From contig ASHK01000574.1 of assembly GCA_000695745.1 (NCBI GenBank), positions 1 to 5,662 on the forward strand: a stretch of 5,662 bases of DNA. Direction: 5' to 3'. This stretch comes from Vibrio madracius (lineage in GTDB: Bacteria; Pseudomonadota; Gammaproteobacteria; Enterobacterales; Vibrionaceae). The notes below the pieces were generated by a model, which was not told where the DNA came from, did no database searches, and saw only the letters and a program-made list of their open reading frames with translations. Position 1 is the stretch's first letter. Each line of letters opens with the position of its first letter. Shown one piece after another: positions 1 through 5,009 of this stretch. Made by a program: the position numbers and the translations under genes.

Positions 1-298
1 CCAAAGGCCATAAGAAAATTATGGGAATTGATTTTTCTCATCCGCGGCCATTTCTATTCATAATCTGTCACAACCGTTTTATCCAGCTCACAGTCTGGTT
101 CATTTACTCCTCAACTCATTATCATTTTTTATCCATTTATCGACAAACGATAGCCGAAAAGGACAGCAGATATACCACTACCAAAGGGAACTTTGAGTTC
201 TATCAATATTTAATTAGGGAAGTTTCAATTCCCTTATTTTTTATGCACATGACTCATTACGATGAAGCCGTTTCAATAACAAGCATGGAATGAGCATC
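1..298. other. Non-coding leader upstream of the porin
   Basis: I see no convincing gene in this stretch. One frame is open from the window edge to a TAA at 61-63 (20 codons) and could be the tail of an upstream gene, but I do not recognise it. The region probably carries the promoter and 5' leader of the porin. Visible elements are a small inverted repeat CCATAA/TTATGG (8-13 and 19-24), a short hairpin GAACT/AGTTC (188-192 and 196-200), and a stronger hairpin at 216-234. I could not assign a -35/-10 pair with acceptable spacing. Confidence 0.6.
216..242 (+). terminator. Hairpin plus T-run: terminator-like or operator
   Basis: AGGGAA (216-221) and TTCCCT (229-234) form a perfect 6-bp stem around a 7-nt loop, followed by TATTTTTT. 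That shape fits a weak intrinsic terminator, either ending an upstream transcript or attenuating the porin message, whose start codon lies about 65 nt downstream. A protein-binding dyad is equally possible, because another AGGGAA sits 31 bp upstream (185-190). The sequence alone does not separate these options. Confidence 0.4.
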
Positions 299-1342
299 AT
301 GATTAGAAGTAAACCCCTCTTAACCCTTTTACCTGCTTTGTGTCTCGCTTCTTTTGCTCAGGCACAAAACGTTTACGATGATCAAACTAATAAACTGGAT
401 ATCTATGGTCGATTAGAAGGTCAAATTACCAAAGGAGAAGAAAGCTTCTCGGGCGAAGATGACTGGCGTGGCAGATTGAGTGGCCGCCTCGGCTTTAACA
501 TGAGCCGAGAACTCAGTGCTATTGATAACAGTCGAGTGGTGGGTAAGTTTGAGTGGCAAGTACGTACTGAAACCAATGATACGCGTCTTGATCAAGGCGA
601 AGACTTAGAAGCCCGTTACAACTATGTGGGTATCGAGCATGATGATTGGGGAATGTTGTTCTTTGGACGAACCAAAAACCCATTGTATCAAGTCATGAAA
701 ATAACCGACAAGTACAAAAACTACACCCCAGGCATCTATAACTACGGCATCTCCTCTATTGATACGTCGTACAAGTACAACCGCCAAGATGCAACTTTAC
801 AGTACAACGGCCACTTTGGTATGCACGAAGTGCAAGCCGCTTATGTGTTAGGTAACGGAGAAAATGCTCGCCTTGATAACGGTATGATGGCGAGTTATCG
901 CATCAACTACAAAGGTGACAATTTTAGATTGTCGCCTGCTCTTGCCATTAGTCAATTTAATCGTAATGACAACAACACCGACACCAAACGTAACCAGCAT
1001 AATCAATTAATGGCTGGCGTTGAGCTAAATGTAAAAGGTTGGTTATTTGGCGTCACCGCTGATTTCGTCAAAATAGACGAGGACGGTGGCACTGAAGACG
1101 AATATTTTGGTATGGATTCTATCGTCGCTTATAAATGGGATCGCTTTAGAGTGCTAGCGGGCTACAGCTTCTTAAATCAAAAAGATGAGGATCTGTATGA
1201 GAAGGAAGATTGGCGTGTAGAAGGACAATGGACGTTGGCTAGACGCACTTACTTATCTTTAACCTATGACCGCGAACTGGTAGCGAAAAACAAAGACAGC
1301 AATGATGACGCTATTACGCTTGGTCTGCGTTATGACTTCTAA
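299..1342 (+). CDS. Outer-membrane porin (Gram-negative general porin type)
   Basis: Predicted 347-residue beta-barrel porin that lets small hydrophilic solutes cross the outer membrane. The N-terminus is a classic signal peptide: MIRSKPLL, a hydrophobic core, then an Ala-Gln-Ala cleavage site near residue 22. The mature protein begins with a strand containing LDIYGRLEGQ, typical of this family. It has alternating polar/aromatic strands, an FFGRTKNPLY segment near residue 125 like the conserved region before the constriction loop, and a C-terminal LGLRYDF ending in the terminal Phe used for barrel assembly. Length fits trimeric porins (about 330-380 residues). I chose ATG 299 because GGA at 287-289 is at ribosome-binding distance and the signal peptide is more regular; an in-frame ATG at 290 is the alternative. 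The coupled downstream hydrolase suggests a dedicated uptake role. The solute is unknown, and I cannot assign it to OmpU, OmpC or a chitoporin. Confidence 0.9.
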   Translation: MIRSKPLLTLLPALCLASFAQAQNVYDDQTNKLDIYGRLEGQITKGEESFSGEDDWRGRLSGRLGFNMSRELSAIDNSRVVGKFEWQVRTETNDTRLDQGEDLEARYNYVGIEHDDWGMLFFGRTKNPLYQVMKITDKYKNYTPGIYNYGISSIDTSYKYNRQDATLQYNGHFGMHEVQAAYVLGNGENARLDNGMMASYRINYKGDNFRLSPALAISQFNRNDNNTDTKRNQHNQLMAGVELNVKGWLFGVTADFVKIDEDGGTEDEYFGMDSIVAYKWDRFRVLAGYSFLNQKDEDLYEKEDWRVEGQWTLARRTYLSLTYDRELVAKNKDSNDDAITLGLRYDF

Positions 1343-1345
1343 GGA
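1341..1345 (+). promoter_or_regulatory. Ribosome-binding site overlapping the porin stop
   Basis: AAGGA overlaps the porin stop codon TAA (1340-1342) and lies 6 nt before the hydrolase ATG at 1352. This supports that start and points to co-transcription and translational coupling of the two genes. Confidence 0.75.
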
Positions 1346-1351
1346 TTAATA

Positions 1352-2131
1352 ATGAAAACCCTACTGAAAACTTCTTTACTCACGGCAGCTATTGCTATGA
1401 GTAGCTTTGCAGTGAACGCCAACACTCTCATTGCTCCTTCTCCAACGTCTAAAATGGATGGTGAGAATAAAGTTGTGGCGATTTACGGAAACTCTTACAC
1501 GCATTACAACAACAACTTAAACACTCGACTGCGAGATTTAACCCGTTCATTGTTGCCAGATAACGCGAAAGGTTACAGTTACCGCGGCCTGACAATATCG
1601 AGTGGTCGCCTAGGTTGGCACGAGCCCAACTTACGCTTTCAAAACAGCCTTAAGAAATGGGATGTGGTGGTATTCCAAGGTAACTCAATGGAGCCCATTA
1701 CCAAGAAAGCATCCTCCCGCGAATACTTTGAGCAATCGGCTAAAACGATGGCAAAAGTCGCTCACGATGCAGGTTCTAAGGTGGTGTATTTCATGACCTG
1801 GGCTCAAAAAGCACGCCCTGAGCAGACGAAACCCCTACTTAACGCGTATCTCGATATCGCAAAAGAAACCGGTGGTTATGTCGCGCCTGTTGGCCTTGCC
1901 TTCGAGCAGAGCATCAAACAGCATCCTGAGATCGATCTTTATCATAGTGATGGTAAGCATCCATCATTAGAAGGAACGTACTTGGCGGCATCTGTCTTCT
2001 TTGCCACCCTTTACAATCAATCACCCGTTGGCGGAGCAGTTCCGGTGGATACCACTATGTCTCCAGAAACGGCGAAGAAGTTGCAAACCATAGCATGGGA
2101 TACCGTCCAACAATTCCAAAATAGTCAGTAA
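1352..2131 (+). CDS. Secreted SGNH/GDSL-type hydrolase (DUF4886-like)
   Basis: 259-residue protein with a signal peptide (MKTLLKTSLL, hydrophobic core, cleavage likely after Ala23), so periplasmic or secreted. The SGNH hydrolase blocks are visible in order. Block I is VVAIYGNSYTHYNNNL with predicted nucleophile Ser48, in GNS rather than the textbook GDS. A block II glycine is probably in ISSGRLGWH (Gly85). Block III is VVVFQGNSMEP with Asn111 for the oxyanion hole. Block V is HSDGKHPS, giving the Asp200-x-x-His203 pair. Family members are esterases, lipases or carbohydrate O-deacetylases; the GNSYT version resembles proteins grouped as DUF4886. It starts 9 nt after the porin stop. I infer removal of an ester (for example acetyl) group from a compound brought in by the porin. 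The fold is well supported, the substrate is not. Confidence 0.85.
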   Translation: MKTLLKTSLLTAAIAMSSFAVNANTLIAPSPTSKMDGENKVVAIYGNSYTHYNNNLNTRLRDLTRSLLPDNAKGYSYRGLTISSGRLGWHEPNLRFQNSLKKWDVVVFQGNSMEPITKKASSREYFEQSAKTMAKVAHDAGSKVVYFMTWAQKARPEQTKPLLNAYLDIAKETGGYVAPVGLAFEQSIKQHPEIDLYHSDGKHPSLEGTYLAASVFFATLYNQSPVGGAVPVDTTMSPETAKKLQTIAWDTVQQFQNSQ

Positions 2132-2141
2132 CTTCAAACTC

Positions 2142-2180
2142 ATGGTCTTCTCTCAACAATGAAAGAAGACCATTTCTATT
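2142..2180 (+). terminator. Intrinsic terminator after the porin-hydrolase pair
   Basis: ATGGTCTTCT (2142-2151) pairs perfectly with AGAAGACCAT (2164-2173) around a 12-nt loop, and TTTCTATT follows. It begins 10 nt after the hydrolase stop, where a terminator is expected. The tail is U-rich but interrupted, so termination may be partial. It separates the porin-hydrolase unit from the regulator. Confidence 0.7.
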
Positions 2181-2228
2181 ACTAAGATCACCTTTCAAAC
2201 AGCCAATCCAAAAGACCCTTTATTCTTT

Positions 2229-2263
2229 ATGGTAATCTCCGTATCTCTTTGACGAATTACCAT
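2229..2263. promoter_or_regulatory. 8-bp inverted repeat before the regulator, candidate operator
   Basis: ATGGTAAT (2229-2236) and its exact reverse complement ATTACCAT (2256-2263) are separated by 19 nt, placing half-site centres 27 bp apart, between two and three helical turns. The right half ends 9 nt before the proposed ATG of the MurR/RpiR gene. Such regulators commonly bind dyads near their own promoters, so autoregulation is a reasonable inference. The spacer makes a simple transcription terminator unlikely. Confidence 0.4.
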
Positions 2264-2271
2264 TGCGCTTT

Positions 2272-3156
2272 ATGAAAGACCATCTCGATTTAGCCTCTTA
2301 TAAACAACTGACCGAACAGCTACAGCCTCTTACGGAATCCGAGGCGACACTCAATACATTTCTTATCGAACATTTTGGTGAGTTGTCATACTACGGCATC
2401 ATCGATCTTGCACAAAAAGCGAGGGTCAGCAAAGCGACCATCGGCCGCTATTTAAATAAACTCGGTTACACCGGTTATTCAGCGTTTAAACAGGCGCTAA
2501 GACAAGACTTAATCGCTCACGACATTGTTACACCCATAGATGCAAGCAAAGCCAAATCTCTCATTCAAGATACAGATACCAAACAAGAGGCATTTCGCTA
2601 TATTGCCAATGTGACCCAACTTGTTGATCAATTTGCAGCAGACTTAGATGTCGAAGAGCTGGAGAAGCTCGCTCAGTTAATCGCCGATAAAAAACGCACG
2701 GTTTACGTTGTCGGCCCAGCCTCATCAAGAGCATTGGCCATTCACTTCTCAACGCTCTTAAAGTACAGCCGATCAGAAGTGGTCTTGTTGCCTCTTGATA
2801 AAGGCGAGTTACCAAAAACACTGCTCGGTATCAAAGAAGGTGATGTGCTAATTGCTTTCTCTTACTATCGCTTCAACCCAGTGGTTTTAGATATCACCAA
2901 GTACTTTAATCTAAAGAATGCGCACGTGACCGTTGTGACGAATACCCACTCTAACCCTTATGGTATATACAGTAACGCCCAATACGTATTACCAAGTAAC
3001 GTTGATTCAATCTTCCACAGCCGAACCATAGGGTTCTTATTTGTCGAATTACTTTTGTTCTTGGTACAGCGCGAGTGTCACAACGATGATAACTTTGAAG
3101 AGTTAGAGGACTTATTTAAGTTTTTCGATGTATTTTCATCTATTGATTTGAAATAG
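2272..3156 (+). CDS. MurR/RpiR-family transcriptional regulator (HTH + SIS)
   Basis: 294-residue cytoplasmic DNA-binding regulator, close to the usual length for the family. The N-terminal HTH_6 domain spans about residues 1-78, with the recognition region VSKATIGRYLNKLGYTGY at 52-69. A SIS (sugar isomerase) sensor domain spans about 125-262, starting with VYVVGPASSRALA (144-156). Family members usually sense phosphosugars and control sugar or amino-sugar catabolism as repressors or activators. Here the second SIS loop reads AFSYYRFNP (195-203) instead of the common S-x-S/T-G-x-T-x-E phosphate-binding type, so the ligand may not be a standard sugar phosphate. ATG 2272 is preferred to an in-frame TTG at 2263, which falls inside the candidate operator; neither has a clear Shine-Dalgarno. 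It lies downstream of the porin-hydrolase unit and upstream of the NRPS, and either could be its target. Confidence 0.9.
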   Translation: MKDHLDLASYKQLTEQLQPLTESEATLNTFLIEHFGELSYYGIIDLAQKARVSKATIGRYLNKLGYTGYSAFKQALRQDLIAHDIVTPIDASKAKSLIQDTDTKQEAFRYIANVTQLVDQFAADLDVEELEKLAQLIADKKRTVYVVGPASSRALAIHFSTLLKYSRSEVVLLPLDKGELPKTLLGIKEGDVLIAFSYYRFNPVVLDITKYFNLKNAHVTVVTNTHSNPYGIYSNAQYVLPSNVDSIFHSRTIGFLFVELLLFLVQRECHNDDNFEELEDLFKFFDVFSSIDLK

Positions 3157-3333
3157 AGGTATGACTTGTCAGTAAATAAAGCCGTCTAATATAAGTTCAG
3201 GCGCTATCATTGGTGTTGCCAATATCCTGCTCTTTTCCGCAACTCAGTCGAGAGAAAAAAATGTAACAACCATAGCCTATAAGAGGCTGTCTGGCCTGAG
3301 AAGATGAATAATTTTCACCGAGAAATACCCACA

Positions 3334-3376
3334 TAGCTTACTCTATTAATAAGCTAAGTCATTATAATTAAATGAC
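3334..3376. repeat. Two adjacent inverted repeats
   Basis: TAGCTTA (3334-3340) pairs with TAAGCTA (3350-3356) across a 9-nt loop. GTCATT (3358-3363) pairs with AATGAC (3371-3376) across a 7-nt loop. The two sit one base apart. Both stems are AT-rich, so regulator binding is at least as likely as a stable RNA hairpin. Confidence 0.4.
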
Positions 3377-3433
3377 ATTTAATTTTGCATCCACTTGTCA
3401 GCCTGCAAGTTAACAAATAAATACAAATCATTA

Positions 3434-3469
3434 CTTTTGTTATCAAAAGCATAACTAAATATATGCTTT
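3434..3469. repeat. Overlapping inverted repeats (alternative hairpins)
   Basis: CTTTTG (3434-3439) pairs with CAAAAG (3444-3449) around the loop TTAT. AAAGCATA (3446-3453) pairs perfectly with TATGCTTT (3462-3469) around an 8-nt spacer. The two stems share 3446-3449, so as RNA they cannot form together; as DNA the 8-8-8 arrangement looks like an operator. The site is about 250 bp ahead of the NRPS start. The pairing is directly visible; the function is unknown. Confidence 0.4.
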
Positions 3470-3640
3470 CTTCACAGTTCCGCTACATTAGCAAAAAATT
3501 AGATTACAAAAATGAACTACTAATTCCTTTGTATCTTTCCTAACTCAGCGTTATGTTTAGTTCAACGACATAAAATATAACTATATCAATACAGTCAAAT
3601 ACACTTCGTCAGTGGCAAACACACTCGGGAGATCACTTGA

Positions 3641-3664
3641 AGTCAATGATTTATATTATTGACT
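3641..3664. promoter_or_regulatory. Long dyad upstream of the NRPS, weak Fur-box resemblance
   Basis: AGTCAAT (3641-3647) and ATTGACT (3658-3664) are perfect reverse complements around a 10-nt AT-only-but-one core. By my hand alignment, 3642-3660 matches the 19-bp Fur consensus at 12 positions. It ends 52 nt before the NRPS start codon. TTGACT at 3659-3664 is also a good -35 hexamer, but I see no well-spaced -10. Control by iron is therefore only a possibility. Confidence 0.35.
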
Positions 3665-3707
3665 CTGGGTCATTTTCATTATTTCTCTGGTAATAGAAAT
3701 ACTTAGT

Positions 3708-3711
3708 GGAG
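3708..3711 (+). promoter_or_regulatory. Ribosome-binding site of the NRPS gene
   Basis: GGAG lies 5 nt before ATG 3717 and fixes that start. An in-frame TGA at 3660-3662 rules out a longer N-terminus, so the protein truly begins with the adenylation module. Confidence 0.75.
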
Positions 3712-3716
3712 ATCGC

Positions 3717-4313
3717 ATGGCATTATTGAATAATAACTTCAGCACGGATGACTTTGATTTAGAATCATTATTTACTCAATGGAATAATACAAAAAAAACT
3801 TACCCTTCAGATAAAACTATTCATCAGTTGTTCGAAGAGCAATGCAAAAAAACACCAAATAACATTGCGTTAGTCCACTCATCAAATACCTTAACCTATA
3901 CCGAGCTTAACCAAAAAGCGAACCAATTAGCCAGACACTTACGTCATGAATATCAAGTGCTTACTTCTACTCCCTTAGTGCCCAATACGCTCATAGCCCT
4001 TCGCTTGGACCGAAGCTTAGAGATGGTCATTACCATCCTCGCAGTTTTAAAAGCGGGCGCGGCCTATGTACCGATTGATCCAAGCTATCCCACTGACCGT
4101 CTGTCCTTTATCCTAAAAGATACCGACACAAAGTTTCTTTTGACACAAAGTCACCTTGCAACTGGCGTGTGCGATGATATTGATACTCAACAAATTATTA
4201 CCGACTTAAATGCCGACTTTTATAACACCGCAAATACTGAAGATTTAAACATCGCCCTATCTTCACAAGATCTTGCTTATGTTATCTATACATCAGGTAC
4301 TACAGCAACCTAA
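3717..4313 (+). pseudogene. NRPS fragment 1: N-terminal half of A domain, motifs A1-A3
   Basis: The first open segment, 198 codons, holds A1 (LTYTELNQKANQLARHL, about residues 60-76), A2 (LKAGAAYVPIDPSYP, just past residue 115) and the first part of A3 (YVIYTSGTT, the ATP-binding loop). Right after TSGTT only one base of the expected glycine codon remains, and the frame runs into TAA at 4311-4313. In the +1 frame the motif resumes at once as QPKG, restoring TSGTT-G-QPKG if two bases are added. It carries the only obvious start codon and ribosome-binding site of the gene. Confidence 0.85.
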
Positions 4314-4827
4314 AGGCGTCATGATTCCTCACCGAGGTATTATCAACCGTTTGACTTGGATGCAAGACCAATATCCGTTATCTGAACAAGACGTGGTATT
4401 ACAAAAAACGCCATATGTATTTGATGTTTCCGTATGGGAATTATTTTGGGCACATTGGTATGGTGCCAAGTTAATTATGGCAGAGCCTGATGGCCACAAA
4501 GACAGTAGTTACCTTTACCAATTAATAGACAAGGAACGAGTCACTACTTTGCATTTTGTGCCGAGTATGTTGGATGCATACAACAGTTATTTATTCGCAA
4601 ATAACTTAGTATTAAACCCATCTATCAATCAATTATTTTGCAGTGGAGAAGCGTTACATACTGCGACGGTAAATCGCACCTATGCTCTTTCCGACAACGC
4701 TAAATTTAAACTCCACAATTTATATGGCCCAACGGAAGCATCGATCGATGTCACTTATTATGAGCCGTACCACATCAGAATGTGTATATTGGCAAGCCCA
4801 TTGCCAACACCATGGCATATATTTTAG
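4306..4827 (+). pseudogene. NRPS fragment 2: A-domain core, motifs A3-A5 and the serine pocket
   Basis: This segment resumes with QPKGVMIPHRGI and carries A4 (FDVSVWE, 4420-4440) and A5 ([17 protein letters not shown], 4717-4767). Nine of the ten specificity residues fall here: Asp 4423, Val 4426, Trp 4435, His 4552, Phe 4636, Ser 4642, Leu 4720, Ile 4744 and Asp 4747 (first base of each codon). The homology ends at TYYEPYH; after that this frame reads unrelated residues to a TAG at 4825-4827. It has no start signal of its own; ATGs inside it are internal to the A domain. Confidence 0.85.
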
Positions 4828-5009
4828 ATAGCGATCAACGCCGTGTCCCAATCGGCACTCCAGGTGAGCTATACATCGGCGGAGCCGGTTTGGCGCTTGG
4901 CTATCTCAAGCGACCAGAGCTTAGCGACGAGCGTTTTGTCGACAATATTTTGCCACTGACGAGGATATTAACCAAGGCTACACCAAGTTATACCGAACCG
5001 GTGACTTAG
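4764..5009 (+). pseudogene. NRPS fragment 3: A-domain motif A6
   Basis: A third frame takes over between 4764 and 4781 and reads [16 protein letters not shown] (from 4782), then A6 as [19 protein letters not shown], followed by FVDNI. Homology is lost at the T-run 4948-4951: adding one T gives [21 protein letters not shown] in the next frame. Without it, this frame ends at TAG 5007-5009. An in-frame TGA at 4761-4763 sets the upstream limit of this segment. Confidence 0.8.

Larger units (their letters stand above)
3157..3716. other. AT-rich non-coding region with many inverted repeats
   Basis: About 560 bases with no credible coding sequence on either strand and no recognisable remnant of a condensation domain. 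It holds a possible weak terminator for the regulator (ATTGG/CCAAT, 3209-3223, without a clean T-run) and AGCCT/AGGCT around 3274-3288. Further on are a cluster of dyads at 3334-3469 and a dyad at 3641-3664. The 9-mer ACTTGTCAG occurs twice (3164-3172 and 3393-3401). It is most simply the long regulatory leader of the downstream NRPS. I recognise no known riboswitch. Confidence 0.6.

Noticed and set aside
1..41. Possible minus-strand gene start (ATG at 41-39) running off the left edge
   Set aside because: Only 13 codons are visible, and there is no convincing Shine-Dalgarno upstream on that strand.
1..63. Possible C-terminal tail of an upstream gene in frame 1
   Set aside because: Only 20 codons are available before the stop, and I do not recognise the residues; an open frame of this length arises easily by chance.
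21..293. 90-codon open frame upstream of the porin
   Set aside because: It has no ribosome-binding site, reads as low-complexity AT-driven residues (many F, I, Y, H), overlaps the porin start region and contains the hairpin and repeats of the leader.
413..787. Two antisense frames of 60 codons inside the porin
   Set aside because: They lie opposite a strongly supported porin and show no start signals or recognisable domains.
2561..2821. 86-codon antisense frame inside the regulator
   Set aside because: It is opposite conserved SIS-domain coding sequence and has no independent support.
3209..3240. Intrinsic terminator of the regulator
   Set aside because: The ATTGG/CCAAT stem is only 5 bp and the following TCTTTTCC is too far from it and interrupted, so I do not call it as a terminator.
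3157..3716. Riboswitch or tRNA/small RNA gene in the long intergenic region
   Set aside because: I checked for TPP-like and other familiar conserved cores and for a cloverleaf and found none; only generic dyads are visible.
4300..5009. Programmed ribosomal frameshifting or several separate small NRPS genes
   Set aside because: The breaks fall inside conserved motifs of a single domain, need different corrections, lack slippery heptamers, and the later segments have no start signals.
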